DNA of 64,000 bases, taken from positions 4,875,501-4,939,500 of the forward strand of contig NZ_CP033334.1 of the NCBI RefSeq assembly GCF_013170705.1. The letters run 5' to 3'. Both the position numbers and the translations under genes were made by a program. Shown here one piece after another: positions 50,481 to 60,453 of the stretch. Below the pieces are notes generated by a model, which was not told the origin of the DNA, ran no database searches, and saw nothing but the letters and a program-made list of their open reading frames with translations. Position 1 is the first letter of the stretch. Every line of letters begins with the position of its first letter. The stretch is from Mesorhizobium loti (lineage in GTDB: Bacteria > Pseudomonadota > Alphaproteobacteria > Rhizobiales > Rhizobiaceae).

Positions 50481-51749
50481 GTGGATCAGCAATCATCAGC
50501 GCCGCAATCGGCAAGCAAACTGCCTATTCCGCGCTGGGAGTTCATTGCGCTGTGCGCGGCGCTGATGGCGCTGAATTCCCTGGCCATCGACATCATGCTG
50601 CCGGCGCTGCAGCAGATCGGCGCCTCGCTCGGCGTCGAGAATGAAAACCACCGGCAATATGTGGTCACCGCCTACATTCTGGGTTTTGGTGGCGGCCAGC
50701 TGTTCTTCGGACCGATATCGGATCGTTTCGGCCGCCGCTCGCCGCTTGTCGCGGGTCTGATCATCTATGTGGCGGCAGCGGCCGCCGCGGCCATCGCGCC
50801 GAGCTTTGAAACGCTGCTGATATGTCGTGCCGTGCAAGGCATTGGCGCGGCCGCCACGCGCGTCATCGCGGTCTCGATCGTGCGCGATACATTCGACGGC
50901 CGGCGCATGGCCGAAGTCATGTCGCTGATCTTCATGGTGTTCATGGCGATACCGGTCATCGCGCCCGGCATCGGCCAGGTCATCATGCTGTTCGCGACCT
51001 GGCACTACATCTTCGTTACCATGGCCGTCGGCGCGCTGATCGTGTCGGCGTGGTCGCTGGTGCGGCTGCCTGAAACGCTGCACCCCGAATATCGCCGGTC
51101 CCTGACGTTCTCCTCCGTCGTCGGCGGATTCCGCATCGTGCTCACCAATCGCATCGCGCTCTGCTACGCCTTTGCCAGCACCTTCGTCTTCGCTGCCATG
51201 TTCGGCTTCATCGCCTCGGCACAGCAGATCTATGTCGACATCTTCCATGTCGGCGAGATGTTCCCGGTCATCTTCGCCGGGGTCGCGGGCGTGCTCGCCT
51301 TCTCCAATTTTCTGAATTCGCGCCTTGTCGGCCGTATCGGCATGCGCCGGCTGTCGCAAAGCGCGCTGCTTTTGTTTCTGGTCATCAGCCTGGTCTGGCT
51401 GGTCGTTTCGCTGGAAATCAAGATGCCGCTCTGGCTGTTCGTCACCTTCTTTGCCAGCGCCATGCTTCCCTTCGGCGCGCTCGGTGCCAATTTCAACGCC
51501 TTGGCCATGGAGCCGCTCGGCCAACTGGCCGGCACCGCGTCGTCCATCCTGGGTTTCATGCAGACGTTCCTCGGCGGCATTCTCGGCACGCTGATCGGCC
51601 AGGCGTTCAACGGCACGGTGACGCCGCTTGCCGCCGGCTTCTGCAGCGTCTCGGTCGCGGCGCTGCTGATGATCCTCATCGCCGAGCGCGGCAAGATGTT
51701 CCAGCCGCACAACCCACCCGTTTCAGGGCATATAACCGACCTGCACTAG
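50481..51749 (+). CDS. Bcr/CflA family MFS drug exporter
   Basis: A 422-residue 12-helix major facilitator of the Bcr/CflA drug:proton antiporter group. It has the loop 2-3 motif GQLFFGPISDRFGRRSPL, the conserved DIMLPALQQIG after helix 1, the fourth-helix RAVQGIGAAATRVIA and a GLIIYVAAAAAAAI-type helix. Typical substrates are drugs and sometimes amino acids or peptides such as cysteine. The start is GTG at 50481. No regulator is adjacent. Confidence 0.92.
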   Translation: MDQQSSAPQSASKLPIPRWEFIALCAALMALNSLAIDIMLPALQQIGASLGVENENHRQYVVTAYILGFGGGQLFFGPISDRFGRRSPLVAGLIIYVAAAAAAAIAPSFETLLICRAVQGIGAAATRVIAVSIVRDTFDGRRMAEVMSLIFMVFMAIPVIAPGIGQVIMLFATWHYIFVTMAVGALIVSAWSLVRLPETLHPEYRRSLTFSSVVGGFRIVLTNRIALCYAFASTFVFAAMFGFIASAQQIYVDIFHVGEMFPVIFAGVAGVLAFSNFLNSRLVGRIGMRRLSQSALLLFLVISLVWLVVSLEIKMPLWLFVTFFASAMLPFGALGANFNALAMEPLGQLAGTASSILGFMQTFLGGILGTLIGQAFNGTVTPLAAGFCSVSVAALLMILIAERGKMFQPHNPPVSGHITDLH

Positions 51750-51771
51750 ATCTTGCCGTCCGCCGCAGGAG

Positions 51772-52605
51772 TTAAGCCTGCTCAGCCCACAGCTCGCGAC
51801 GCAGTTCACGCCAGCTCTCCTTGTCGGGAGCGACCAGCAGGCCGCCGCCGACATGCGACGGCAGGTAAGGGCTGCCGTCGAAGCGCGCGGCATGGCCGCC
51901 GGCTTCGGCATGGATCAGCGCACCGGCGAGATGATCCCACGGCATCAGCTTGTTGTAGACGACGAAATGGCCGTGACCGCTGGCCAGCAAGCGGTATTCA
52001 TGGGCGGCGCAGCGGTAGTTGAACTGCGACAGCGTCTTGGTCTGGTTGCAGGCCAGCCGCGTGCGGTCCGGCTCGGCCATGTATTGCCATGAGACCGCGC
52101 CGGTCATCTCCGAGATCGGCGCACTCGCGGCAACCCGCACCCGCTCGAGCGTGCCGTGGGCATGGCGGATATGGCTGCCGGCGCCCTTGGCGCCGATCAG
52201 CCAGTCCTTGCCGACCGGATCGTGGATGATGCCGGCGACTGTTTCGCCCTGGACCACGACGGCAAGCATGACACCAAACAGCGGCACCCCTGAGGCGAAA
52301 TTGAAGGTGCCGTCAACCGGGTCTATGACGAAGGCCAGATCGGCATCACCCAGACCGTCGAGCAGCGCCGGGTCGTCGGAACAGGCTTCCTCGCCGACAA
52401 CCATGGCCGAGGGATAACGCTGGCGCAGCCTGACGGTGATCAGCCGCTCGGCGTTGACGTCCGCTTCCGTCACCAGGTCGGCGGCGGAGGTCTTCTGTCT
52501 GATGTCGCCACCGCCCAGCCGGCGAAAGCGGGGCATGATTTCGGTGTCGGCCGCCTCGGCCAGCAGGCTGGCCAGCCAGTCGATCTCGTTGTCGTCAAAT
52601 GTCAT
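51772..52605 (-). CDS. inositol monophosphatase family protein
   Basis: A 277-residue member of the inositol monophosphatase fold. Metal-binding motifs are [10 protein letters not shown] (Glu), [15 protein letters not shown] (Asp-Pro-x-Asp-Gly-Thr) and [16 protein letters not shown] (Trp-Asp-His...). The family includes SuhB, CysQ and histidinol phosphatases of the HisN type; the sequence alone does not choose. It overlaps the end of ttcA by 11 bases and is the second gene of that pair. Confidence 0.9.
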   Translation of the reverse strand: MTFDDNEIDWLASLLAEAADTEIMPRFRRLGGGDIRQKTSAADLVTEADVNAERLITVRLRQRYPSAMVVGEEACSDDPALLDGLGDADLAFVIDPVDGTFNFASGVPLFGVMLAVVVQGETVAGIIHDPVGKDWLIGAKGAGSHIRHAHGTLERVRVAASAPISEMTGAVSWQYMAEPDRTRLACNQTKTLSQFNYRCAAHEYRLLASGHGHFVVYNKLMPWDHLAGALIHAEAGGHAARFDGSPYLPSHVGGGLLVAPDKESWRELRRELWAEQA

Positions 52606-53482
52606 CGGAAGTGTCTTGTCCTGTGATGAGGGTTTGGTTCAGGGCGGCAAAATCGAACAGTTTCCTGTCGAGCAAATGTGACGGCCTGGTGTTGGACAGC
52701 GCACGGATCATCGTGTCCTTGCGGCCGGGCATGCGTTTTTCGATGTCATCCAGCATCGCCTTCATGGCGTTGCGCTGGAGGCCTTCCTGGCTGCCGCAAA
52801 GGTCGCAAGGGATAATCGGGAACCGCATCGCCGCGGCGAATTTTTCGAGATCGATCTCGGCGCTGTAGCTCAGCGGCCGCAGCACCATGACGTCGCCTTC
52901 GTCATTGAGCAGTTTTGGCGGCATGGCGGCGAGGCGGCCGCCATGGAACAGGTTCATGAAGAAGGTCTCTAGAATGTCCTCGCGGTGATGGCCGAGCACC
53001 AGCGCCGAACAGCCCTCTTCCCGCGCGACGCGGTAGAGATGGCCGCGCCGCAGCCGCGAGCAGAGCGAGCAATAGGTACTTCCCTGCGGCAGCTTGTCGG
53101 TGACGACCGAATAGGTGTCCTGGTACTCGATGCGGTGCGCAATGCCATTGGCGTTGAGGTAGTCCGGCAGGATGTGCTTGGGAAAGTTCGGCTGGCCCTG
53201 GTCGAGATTGCAGGCCAGCAAATCGACCGGCAGCAGCCCGCGCCATTTGAGATCGAGCAAGATAGCGAGCAGGCCGTAGGAATCCTTGCCGCCCGACAGC
53301 GCGACCAGCCAGCGCTGGCCCGGCTCCACCATCGAAAAATCCTCGATCGCCTGGCGAGTCAGCCGCAGCAGCCGCTTGCGCAATTTGTTGAACTCGACCG
53401 AGGATGGCACATCGGCGAACAGCGGGTGGGAGCCGCCTTCGGCAACAGGTTCAAGCGTCTCGATGTCTGGCAGCATATTCAT
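52595..53482 (-). CDS. ttcA: tRNA 2-thiocytidine(32) synthetase TtcA
   Basis: A 295-residue PP-loop enzyme that puts sulfur on C32 of some tRNAs. The ATP-binding PP-loop is LSGGKDS (62-68). The [4Fe-4S]-binding cysteines are in [11 protein letters not shown] (Cys138, Cys141) and PCDLCGSQ (Cys223, Cys226). The C-terminal part has [15 protein letters not shown]. It is the first gene of a pair with the inositol-phosphatase-family gene, with overlapping ends. Confidence 0.94.
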   Translation of the reverse strand: MNMLPDIETLEPVAEGGSHPLFADVPSSVEFNKLRKRLLRLTRQAIEDFSMVEPGQRWLVALSGGKDSYGLLAILLDLKWRGLLPVDLLACNLDQGQPNFPKHILPDYLNANGIAHRIEYQDTYSVVTDKLPQGSTYCSLCSRLRRGHLYRVAREEGCSALVLGHHREDILETFFMNLFHGGRLAAMPPKLLNDEGDVMVLRPLSYSAEIDLEKFAAAMRFPIIPCDLCGSQEGLQRNAMKAMLDDIEKRMPGRKDTMIRALSNTRPSHLLDRKLFDFAALNQTLITGQDTSDDI

Positions 53483-53560
53483 GGCGCGGCGGCCCCGGAG
53501 ATGTGACTTCCGCCCGGATTAGCGCATCGGCCGGAAAATCGAAACGGCAAAGCGGATGCG

Positions 53561-53593
53561 CCAAACAAAAAGGCCGCCTCGAGGGCGGCCTTT
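53561..53593 (-). terminator. rho-independent terminator after rpsD
   Basis: On the minus strand AAAGGCCGCC pairs with GGCGGCCTTT around a five-base loop (arms at 53584-53593 and 53569-53578), followed by TTGTTTGG. It lies 25 bases past the rpsD stop. Confidence 0.88.
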
Positions 53594-53617
53594 CCGATAT
53601 CGCAGAAAAGCGTTCGC

Positions 53618-54235
53618 TTAGCGCGAATAGAATTCGACGACCAGGTTCGGCTCCATCTGGACCGCGAACGGAACGTCCGCAAGGCCGGGAATACGTGAGA
53701 AGGTCGCGACCATCTTATTGTGATCGGCTTCGATGTAGTCCGGAACGTCACGCTCGGCGAGGCCGACCGATTCCAGGACGATGACCAGCTGCTTCGACTT
53801 CTCGCGCACTTCGACGACGTCGCCCGGCTTGCAGCGGTACGAGCCGATGTTGACGCGCTTGCCGTTGACGTTGATGTGGCCGTGGTTGACGAACTGACGG
53901 GCAGCAAAAATGGTCGGCACGAACTTGGCGCGGTAGACGACCGCGTCGAGACGCGATTCGAGCAGGCCGATCAGGTTCTCCGAGGTGTCGCCCTTGCGGC
54001 GGTCGGCCTCTTCATAGACCTTGCGGAACTGCTTTTCCGAAACGTCGCCATAGTGACCCTTCAGCTTCTGCTTGGCGCGCAGCTGCAGGCCGAAGTCGGA
54101 AAGCTTGCCCTTGCGGCGCTGGCCATGCTGGCCCGGGCCGTATTCACGCTTGTTGACCGGGGACTTCGGGCGGCCCCAGATGTTTTCGCCGAGACGGCGG
54201 TCGATCTTGTATTTCGCGGATTCGCGCTTGCTCAT
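53618..54235 (-). CDS. rpsD: 30S ribosomal protein S4
   Basis: The 205-residue primary-binding 16S rRNA protein, one of the early assembly proteins of the small subunit. N-terminal [20 protein letters not shown] and [20 protein letters not shown] are typical, and the S4 RNA-binding domain runs from about [11 protein letters not shown] to [10 protein letters not shown]. It is monocistronic here, with a long leader upstream and its own terminator downstream. In many bacteria S4 represses its own mRNA. Confidence 0.98.
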   Translation of the reverse strand: MSKRESAKYKIDRRLGENIWGRPKSPVNKREYGPGQHGQRRKGKLSDFGLQLRAKQKLKGHYGDVSEKQFRKVYEEADRRKGDTSENLIGLLESRLDAVVYRAKFVPTIFAARQFVNHGHINVNGKRVNIGSYRCKPGDVVEVREKSKQLVIVLESVGLAERDVPDYIEADHNKMVATFSRIPGLADVPFAVQMEPNLVVEFYSR

Positions 54236-54611
54236 CGCATTCCCTTTTCAAAACAACACACCCGGCACCTCATGGCCCGGGTGAAGGAAACGCGCCCTCC
54301 TCTGGCCTCCGTTTTCGAGACCTGACAGGGTTTTCCCACGCAACGCGGCGGAAAACCCACGGGACACGTCAGTTCAAACAAAACCAGAAACAACCAAGGC
54401 AACCGGTCTTGCGCATATAAAACAAACACCAGACATCGCTGCCCGGCGTTGGCGGCTGGTTAAACCGAGATTTAACCGGTGTCAAGCTTGTGAGTGGCGC
54501 GGCGCAACGCAACCCTATAGCGTTCCCGGCGTTATGCGATGCCGGATGTGGGCGGGAAGTTTGCGCCAACGGCACCAGGAAGGGATCTGGAGCTAGAGGA
54601 GTCCAATTAGC
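54236..54611. promoter_or_regulatory. 376-base gap: rpsD promoter and long leader, and promoter of the small exported protein
   Basis: For rpsD (minus strand) a CTTGACA -35 box lies at 54480-54486 with a poor -10 (TAACCA) 17 bases on, giving a leader of about 215 bases. A perfect inverted repeat GGTTAAA-N6-TTTAACC (54458-54477) sits between these boxes. In the leader, GGGTTTTCC (54328-54336) pairs with GGAAAACCC (54350-54358). For the plus strand a CTATAG at 54515-54520 may be a -10 box, and GAGGAG precedes the ATG at 54612. I see no gene in the gap. Confidence 0.5.
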
Positions 54612-54809
54612 ATGAAGAAGTTCTTCCTTACCCTGGCCGGTGCCGCGGTACTGGCCGGATCGATGGCGGTTGCGCCGGAACCGGCGATGGCGCGCCATTG
54701 GCAGGGCCACAAACAGGTCTGCCGCGTCATCGTCAAGAAGCGGGTGGTGTGGCGGCACGGCCATCGCAAGGTGATCGTACAGAAGGTGCGGCGTTGCCAC
54801 CGCTGGTAA
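54612..54809 (+). CDS. small basic exported protein, 65 residues
   Basis: A 65-residue precursor with a clear signal peptide (KKFFLTLAGAAVLAGSMAVA, then a cut near AMA). The mature ~37 residues are extremely basic, with many Lys, Arg and His, and two cysteines bracketing KHWRGHR-like tracts (VCRVIVKKRVVWRHGHRK, then VIVQKVRRCHRW). GAGGAG stands ten bases before the ATG and a terminator follows. No family is recognised; a role in envelope binding or metal binding is possible. Confidence 0.75.
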   Translation: MKKFFLTLAGAAVLAGSMAVAPEPAMARHWQGHKQVCRVIVKKRVVWRHGHRKVIVQKVRRCHRW

Positions 54810-54833
54810 GGCGAACAGTCCAGCAATCTCCGA

Positions 54834-54862
54834 GGGCCAGCGAACTGTCGCTGGCCCTTTTC
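54834..54862 (+). terminator. rho-independent terminator after the small exported protein
   Basis: GGGCCAGCGA (54834-54843) pairs with TCGCTGGCCC (54848-54857) around ACTG, followed by TTTTC. It ends the one-gene transcript from 54612. Confidence 0.87.
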
Positions 54863-54894
54863 ATTCAATGAGTGCGGAGCCCGGCTCTAAGCCC

Positions 54895-55083
54895 TCAGTC
54901 CTTGGATTTTTTCTCCGGCAGACCTTTGCGCTTCGTCTCGGCGAATTCCTCGAGTTGTTGTTCGCTCATCGATTCGTACATTTCGCGTGAGGCGCCTTTG
55001 AGTTCGCTCTTTTTGGTCTCCCCGCGCTTGGCGGAGAGCGCGGCGCCGGCGGCTTTCTGCTGGGCTTTCGAGGTGGCAGGCAT
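54895..55083 (-). CDS. DUF3008 family protein
   Basis: A 62-residue very hydrophilic protein of the DUF3008 family: PATSKAQQKAAGAALSAKRG at the N-terminus, then SELKGASREMYESMSEQQLE and ending in a Lys-rich tail (RKGLPEKKSKD). These proteins are widespread in rhizobia and related soil bacteria, are probably intrinsically disordered and have no known function. The ATG at 55083 is preceded by GAGGAG. Confidence 0.88.
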   Translation of the reverse strand: MPATSKAQQKAAGAALSAKRGETKKSELKGASREMYESMSEQQLEEFAETKRKGLPEKKSKD

Positions 55084-55212
55084 GGCGGTTTCTCCTCTTC
55101 TGTCAGAAGAAACGCCGCGCTTGTGCGGCAGTTCCAGCGCCAGTGGTCCAGTTCCTCGCCGGGATCAATTCGCAGCCTTTCCGTGTCCGGAACTCCAGTG
55201 TAGGACGGCTGG

Positions 55213-56595
55213 ATGAAGTCTCTGACAGACCCCTCACAAGCTCTCTCCTCCGGCCTGACGAAAATCCGCACCGAATTCCACGTGCCGGATGGATTTCCGG
55301 CTGAGGTCATGGCCGCTGCGGAGGCGGCGGCCCGACGTGTGCCGAACCAGCATGCCGATCGAACGGACATGCCCTTCGTTACGCTCGATCCGGCAACCTC
55401 CACCGACCTTGACCAGGCGTTCTCGATCGAGGCGAGCGGCAGCGATCTTCTGCTGCGCTATGCCATTGCCGACGTGGCCTGGTTCGTCGAGGACGGTGAC
55501 GCGATCGACCTCGAAGCCTGGACGCGGGGCGAGACATTTTACTTGCCGGACGGCAAGGCCGGACTCTACCCGCCGGCACTTGCCGAGGGTGCGGCGAGCC
55601 TGTTGCCGGATGGACCGCGTCCTGCTGTCATCTTCACCGTCCGGGTCGCCGAAGACGGCGCGGCGAAGTTGGACGGCGCGGAGCGGGCAATCATTCGAAG
55701 CCGTGCGAAGCTCGCCTATGACAGCGTCAAGGCTTCCGACGTTCCGGCCGGCTTCGCTGAAATGGCGCGGCGCATGGCGATGAACGAAAAACGTCGTGGC
55801 GCGTCACGCGTCGACCCACCCGAGCAGGAGGTTGAAAGGCTCGCCGATGGCACATTCCGGCTGTCCTTCAGACCGCTCCTGCAATCCGAACAGGACAATG
55901 CCGCGCTTTCGCTGGCTGCCAACATAGCGATCGCCGACGCCATGTTTGCGCACAAGACCGGGCTGTTCCGCGTGATGTCCGGGCCGGACGCGTCCAAGGT
56001 GCAGAGACTTCGCAACGCGGCGCAGGCGCTCGACCTGTCCTGGCCCGCCTCAACCAGCCTGCGCGACTACCAGCGCACGCTCGATCCGGCTGACCCGAAA
56101 CAGGCTGCGTTGATGCTGGAAATCCGCCGCGCAGGCAACGGCGCGTCCTACCAGCCCTACCAGGAAGGTGTCGTTCCCTGGCATGAGGCGATGGCCGCGA
56201 CCTATGCTCACGCCACCGCGCCGCTCAGGCGGCTGGCCGACCGCTATGTCGTGCGCTGCGCGCTGGCAATCGCCAACGGCCAGCCTGTGCCGCAGCCAGT
56301 CACCGATGCGTTCACCAAATTGCCGAAGGTGATGGGGCGTGCGGATAGCCGCGCTTCCCAGATCAACCATGCGGCCATCGACCTTGCCGAGGCGGTCATG
56401 CTCAGGGGACGCGAGGGGGAAACGTTCAAAGCCGTAGTCACCGACTTCGTCGACCATGGCGTACGCGTTCAGCTTGCCGACATGCCAGTCGTTGCCACGG
56501 TGAAGGCCACCGGGATCAGACAGGGCGACAGCCTGACGCTAAGGCTGGCCTCGGCCGATCCGGATCAACGCAGCATCGTCTTCGAGCCTGTTTAA
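55213..56595 (+). CDS. RNB domain ribonuclease
   Basis: A 460-residue exoribonuclease of the RNase II (RNB) family, reading 3' to 5'. The catalytic loop is [13 protein letters not shown]: three of the four active-site aspartates known from RNase II are kept and the last is Gln, as in a subgroup of bacterial RNB proteins. Other RNB blocks are [20 protein letters not shown] (closely [15 protein letters not shown]) and [14 protein letters not shown]. The cold-shock and long S1 domains of RNase R are absent; a short OB-like end remains. Its stop overlaps that of murI by four bases. Confidence 0.87.
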   Translation: MKSLTDPSQALSSGLTKIRTEFHVPDGFPAEVMAAAEAAARRVPNQHADRTDMPFVTLDPATSTDLDQAFSIEASGSDLLLRYAIADVAWFVEDGDAIDLEAWTRGETFYLPDGKAGLYPPALAEGAASLLPDGPRPAVIFTVRVAEDGAAKLDGAERAIIRSRAKLAYDSVKASDVPAGFAEMARRMAMNEKRRGASRVDPPEQEVERLADGTFRLSFRPLLQSEQDNAALSLAANIAIADAMFAHKTGLFRVMSGPDASKVQRLRNAAQALDLSWPASTSLRDYQRTLDPADPKQAALMLEIRRAGNGASYQPYQEGVVPWHEAMAATYAHATAPLRRLADRYVVRCALAIANGQPVPQPVTDAFTKLPKVMGRADSRASQINHAAIDLAEAVMLRGREGETFKAVVTDFVDHGVRVQLADMPVVATVKATGIRQGDSLTLRLASADPDQRSIVFEPV

Positions 56596-57392
56596 GCGGC
56601 GGACGTTTCCACCACCAGTCCAAAGCCCTGCATCAGCCGGCTGACGGCAAAATCGGCCTTGCCCGAGGTGAAGACCGCGATATCGGGTTCGCCTTGCGGC
56701 AGCGCCCCATCGACGGGCGGCAGCAGTGAAAGCGCCCGCCGGGCGATCGCTTCGGCGGGATCGATCCAGTCGACCGGCCAGGGCGCCGTCTTGCGCATGC
56801 GATTGACCAGGAACGGATAATGCGTGCAGGCGAGTACGACGATGTCGGTCCGCATACCGTCACGCTCGATGAAGCAAGGCGCGATCTCGGCCCGCACGGC
56901 CTCCTCGTCGACAAAGCCCTCGCGCATATAGACTTCCGCAAGACCCGCCAGCCTGTCGCTGCCAACCAGGCGGACATGGCATTTCTGCGCCCACTTGCTG
57001 ATCAGGTCACGTGTGTATTGCCGCTTCACCGTGCCGGGCGTCGCCAGCACCGAGACCAGGCCCGAGCGGGTACGTTCCGCCGCCGGCTTGACCGCCGGCA
57101 CGGTGCCGACGAAGGGATGGCCGGGAAAGGCATCGCGCAAGGCGTCGATCACCAGTGTCGAGGCGGTGTTGCAGGCGATGACGGAAATCGCCGGCGTGAA
57201 CCTGTCGAGCAGTTTGCCGAAGAGATCGAGTATGTGGGTGCGCAACGCCGGTTCTTCCCAGGCGCCGAAGGGAAAGGCGGCGTCGTCCGCGACATAGATG
57301 AAGCGCCGGTCTGGCATCAGCACACGTGCCTCGCGCAAAACGGTCAGCCCGCCGACGCCGGAATCGAACATCAGGATCGGCAGGTCAGTCAT
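56592..57392 (-). CDS. murI: glutamate racemase
   Basis: A 266-residue MurI, making D-glutamate for peptidoglycan. It shows [20 protein letters not shown] at the N-terminus and the two catalytic cysteines in [17 protein letters not shown] and [16 protein letters not shown]. The start at 57392 is used; the frame is open further 5' inside trmJ. It overlaps the end of trmJ by eight bases and its end overlaps the RNB gene. Confidence 0.95.
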   Translation of the reverse strand: MTDLPILMFDSGVGGLTVLREARVLMPDRRFIYVADDAAFPFGAWEEPALRTHILDLFGKLLDRFTPAISVIACNTASTLVIDALRDAFPGHPFVGTVPAVKPAAERTRSGLVSVLATPGTVKRQYTRDLISKWAQKCHVRLVGSDRLAGLAEVYMREGFVDEEAVRAEIAPCFIERDGMRTDIVVLACTHYPFLVNRMRKTAPWPVDWIDPAEAIARRALSLLPPVDGALPQGEPDIAVFTSGKADFAVSRLMQGFGLVVETSAA

Positions 57393-58302
57393 TGTCGGTT
57401 CCCTTGCCGCCCAGCGGCGGTGCGTCCTCATCGTCACCGGCAGGCCGGTGCGCCGGGTGATCGGCTTCTGCCTTGCCGGCGCGCGCGGCGGCCGGAAGCC
57501 GCCTGGGATCATCGCCCGGCGAACCATCGCCGCGCGGCATCGCCGGCGAGAACCTGTCGAGGGACGAGATGATGCCGCGCAGCACCTTGAGCTCCGGCTC
57601 GGCAAAGCCGGCACGCGTCAGCACGGCACGCAGATTGTCGACCATTTTCGGCTTCTTCGGCGCTGGCCGGAAATAGCCGCGCGCTTCCAATGCGCCTTCG
57701 AGATAGGCAAACAGGCCGTGCAATTCTTCCTTGCTGGCCGGTTTCATCTCCGGCCCGGTGAAGTTGGTCTTGGTCTCGTCCTCCAGGCCTGACTTCATCC
57801 ACTCATAGGACATCAGCAGCGCGGCCTGGGCGATGTTGAGCGAGGAGAAATCGGGATCGACGGGAAAGGTGACGATCTCGTCGGCAAGCCCGACTTCGTC
57901 ATTGTAGAGACCGAAGCGCTCGCGGCCGAACAGGATGCCAGTGCGCTGCCCCATACCGTGGCGGGCGCGGAGCACCCTGCCCGCTTCCACGGGGCCGCGC
58001 ACGGCCTTGAAGCCGTCGCGCTGCCTGGCGGTGGTGGCGAAAACGAAATTCAAATCGGCAAGCGCCGAGGCCAGGTCGTCGAACACTTTCACGGCGTCTA
58101 TGACATGGTCGGCGCGGCTGGCGGCGGCGCGCGCCTTCTCGCTCGGCCAGCCGTCGCGCGGATTGACAAGGCGCAGTTCGACGAGGCCGAAATTGGCCAT
58201 GGCGCGGGCAACCATGCCGATGTTCTCGCCAAGCTGCGGCTCGACCAGGATGATCGCCGGGCCGGCGGGTGGGATGTTATCGGGATCTTGGGTGACGGGC
58301 AT
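57385..58302 (-). CDS. trmJ: tRNA/rRNA methyltransferase TrmJ-like (SPOUT)
   Basis: A 305-residue SpoU/TrmH-type 2'-O-methyltransferase of the TrmJ group, acting on ribose 32 of tRNA. The SPOUT domain shows [38 protein letters not shown] and [15 protein letters not shown], and the knot motif [16 protein letters not shown]. The C-terminal extension is Pro/Asp-rich and long (about residues 250-305). TrmJ and TtcA both modify position 32, so two genes for the same tRNA site lie within 6 kb. The start is ATG 58302; no ribosome binding site stands out. Confidence 0.85.
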   Translation of the reverse strand: MPVTQDPDNIPPAGPAIILVEPQLGENIGMVARAMANFGLVELRLVNPRDGWPSEKARAAASRADHVIDAVKVFDDLASALADLNFVFATTARQRDGFKAVRGPVEAGRVLRARHGMGQRTGILFGRERFGLYNDEVGLADEIVTFPVDPDFSSLNIAQAALLMSYEWMKSGLEDETKTNFTGPEMKPASKEELHGLFAYLEGALEARGYFRPAPKKPKMVDNLRAVLTRAGFAEPELKVLRGIISSLDRFSPAMPRGDGSPGDDPRRLPAAARAGKAEADHPAHRPAGDDEDAPPLGGKGTDND

Positions 58303-58518
58303 GATTGTCAAAGAACTGCTGTTTGCGGCATTTCAGCGTCCCCTGCCATATTCGGCCGCGAAAATGAAGCATTCGCAAATGACGGCGGCCATTGCCTCGC
58401 ATTCGTGACCGATCGCCGTTTGCGCGGCCAAAAACCCTTTGATATACGGGCGGCATCTCCCGGCCGAACGCCACGCGGGCAAGGCCGTCCCATATCCCAG
58501 CAACGAGGCATTCTTTCC

Positions 58519-59730
58519 ATGGCGAAGATCAAGGTGGCGAACCCGGTCGTCGAACTCGACGGCGACGAGATGACCCGCATCATCTGGCAGTTCATCAAGG
58601 ACAAGCTGATCCACCCTTATCTCGACCTGAAGCTTGAATATTACGACCTCGGTATCGAGCATCGCGACGCCACCAACGACCAGGTGACCATCGATTCGGC
58701 CAACGCCATCAAGAAATACGGCGTCGGTGTGAAGTGCGCGACGATCACCCCCGACGAACAGCGCGTCGAGGAATTCAAGCTGAAGAAGATGTGGAAGTCG
58801 CCGAACGGCACCATCCGCAACATCCTCGGCGGCACCATCTTCCGCGAGCCGATCATCATGAAGAACGTGCCGCGCCTGGTGCCCGGCTGGACCAAGCCGA
58901 TCATCGTCGGCCGTCACGCCTTCGGCGACCAGTATCGCGCCACCGATTTCCGCTTCCCCGGCAAGGGCAAGCTGACGATCAAGTTCGTCGGCGAGGACGG
59001 CCAGGTGATCGAGCACGACGTGTTCGACGCGCCCGGCGCCGGTGTCGCCATGGCCATGTACAATCTCGACGAGTCGATCCGCGAATTCGCCCGCGCCTCG
59101 CTGAATTACGGCCTGCTGCGCAACTATCCGGTCTATCTCTCGACCAAGAACACCATCCTCAAGGCCTATGACGGCCGCTTCAAGGACATCTTCCAGGAGG
59201 TCTACGAGGCTGAATTCGAGGCAGAGTTCAACTCGAAGAAGCTGTGGTACGAGCACCGGCTGATCGACGACATGGTGGCCTCCAGCCTGAAATGGTCGGG
59301 CGGCTATGTCTGGGCCTGCAAGAACTATGACGGCGACGTGCAATCCGACACGGTGGCGCAAGGCTTCGGCTCGCTCGGCCTGATGACCTCGGTGCTGATG
59401 ACGCCGGACGGCAAGACGGTGGAGGCGGAAGCCGCGCACGGCACCGTCACCCGCCACTATCGCCAGCACCAGAAGGGCGAGGAAACCTCGACCAATTCGA
59501 TCGCCTCGATCTTCGCCTGGACGCGCGGCCTCGCGCACCGCGCCAAGCTCGACGACAATGCCGAGTTGAAACGGTTCGCCGAGACGCTGGAGAAGGTCTG
59601 CATCCAGACCGTCGAGAGCGGCTTCATGACCAAGGACCTGTCGCTGTTGATCGGCCCGGACCAGCCCTGGCTCTCGACCACCGGCTTCCTCGACAAGATC
59701 GACGAGAATTTGCAGAAAGCGATGGCGTAA
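58519..59730 (+). CDS. icd: NADP-dependent isocitrate dehydrogenase
   Basis: A 403-residue NADP-isocitrate dehydrogenase of the eukaryotic-like homodimeric type found in rhizobia, converting isocitrate to 2-oxoglutarate in the TCA cycle. It has [36 protein letters not shown] (substrate loop with Ser/Asn/Arg), [20 protein letters not shown] with [19 protein letters not shown], and the nucleotide site [16 protein letters not shown] terminator follows at 59751. Confidence 0.97.
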   Translation: MAKIKVANPVVELDGDEMTRIIWQFIKDKLIHPYLDLKLEYYDLGIEHRDATNDQVTIDSANAIKKYGVGVKCATITPDEQRVEEFKLKKMWKSPNGTIRNILGGTIFREPIIMKNVPRLVPGWTKPIIVGRHAFGDQYRATDFRFPGKGKLTIKFVGEDGQVIEHDVFDAPGAGVAMAMYNLDESIREFARASLNYGLLRNYPVYLSTKNTILKAYDGRFKDIFQEVYEAEFEAEFNSKKLWYEHRLIDDMVASSLKWSGGYVWACKNYDGDVQSDTVAQGFGSLGLMTSVLMTPDGKTVEAEAAHGTVTRHYRQHQKGEETSTNSIASIFAWTRGLAHRAKLDDNAELKRFAETLEKVCIQTVESGFMTKDLSLLIGPDQPWLSTTGFLDKIDENLQKAMA

Positions 59731-59750
59731 GTACTCGCAGCTCCACATGC

Positions 59751-59782
59751 CGAAGGCTCCGAAAGGAGCCTTCGTCTTTTTG
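59751..59782 (+). terminator. rho-independent terminator after icd
   Basis: CGAAGGCTCC (59751-59760) pairs with GGAGCCTTCG (59765-59774) around a GAAA tetraloop, followed by TCTTTTTG. It lies 21 bases past the icd stop. Confidence 0.9.
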
Positions 59783-59811
59783 GGCCGATGAAGCAACGAA
59801 GGGCCGGCAGC

Positions 59812-60438
59812 ATGACCAAGCCAATCCTCTACGGAGCGGACTACAGCGTTTACGTGCGCATCGCGCGGATGACGCTGGAGGAGAAAGGCGTCGGCTACGA
59901 ACTCATTCCGCTCGACATCTTCGCAGCCGAAGGCATCCCGTCCTGGTATCTCGAACATCACCCGTTCGGCCGCATCCCGGCCTTCGAGCATGACGGGTTT
60001 CGGCTCTTCGAGACGAATGCCATCGCGCGCTATGTCGACGAGGCTTTCGACGGCCCGGCGCTGCGGCCCGCCGATCCGCGCGGCCGCGCCAGGATGGCGC
60101 AGATGACAGGCATGCTCGACGCCTATGGCTACCGCGCAATGGTCTGGGACGTCGCCGTCGAGCGGCTGGAAAAGGCGGAGCCGGATGAGAGCCTGATCGC
60201 CGATGGCCTGAGCCAGGCGGAAACGGTCCTCAGAGTGCTCACCGCACTCAAGGTTCCCGGACCGTGGCTGCTCGGCGATCAGGTGACGCTGGCCGACCTG
60301 CATGCGGCGCCGATCATCGCCTATTTCCTGAAGGCTGCCGACGGGCAAAAGCTGATGGCCGGGTTTGCCGAGATTCAGGCGTGGTGGGATCGGATCACTG
60401 ACAGACAGGCCTTTGGCGTGACCGAAAAGGCCGATTGA
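59812..60438 (+). CDS. glutathione S-transferase family protein
   Basis: A 208-residue GST-fold protein. The N-terminal thioredoxin-like domain shows LYGADYSVYVRIARMTLEEK with Tyr/Ser near the glutathione site, HPFGRIPAFEHDGFRLFETN (cis-Pro, Glu, Thr contacts), and the helical domain ends with QVTLADLHAAPIIAYF. It differs from the GST at 42702, so there are two paralogues in the window. It follows the icd terminator with AAGGG near its ATG; an upstream ATG eight codons earlier is less likely. Confidence 0.88.
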   Translation: MTKPILYGADYSVYVRIARMTLEEKGVGYELIPLDIFAAEGIPSWYLEHHPFGRIPAFEHDGFRLFETNAIARYVDEAFDGPALRPADPRGRARMAQMTGMLDAYGYRAMVWDVAVERLEKAEPDESLIADGLSQAETVLRVLTALKVPGPWLLGDQVTLADLHAAPIIAYFLKAADGQKLMAGFAEIQAWWDRITDRQAFGVTEKAD

Positions 60439-60453
60439 GAGCCGGTGGCCGGG

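Noticed and set aside
58333..60348. 671-codon minus-strand frame opposite icd and the GST gene
   Set aside because: It is antisense to icd, whose motifs are complete, and even spans the icd terminator. No family resemblance.
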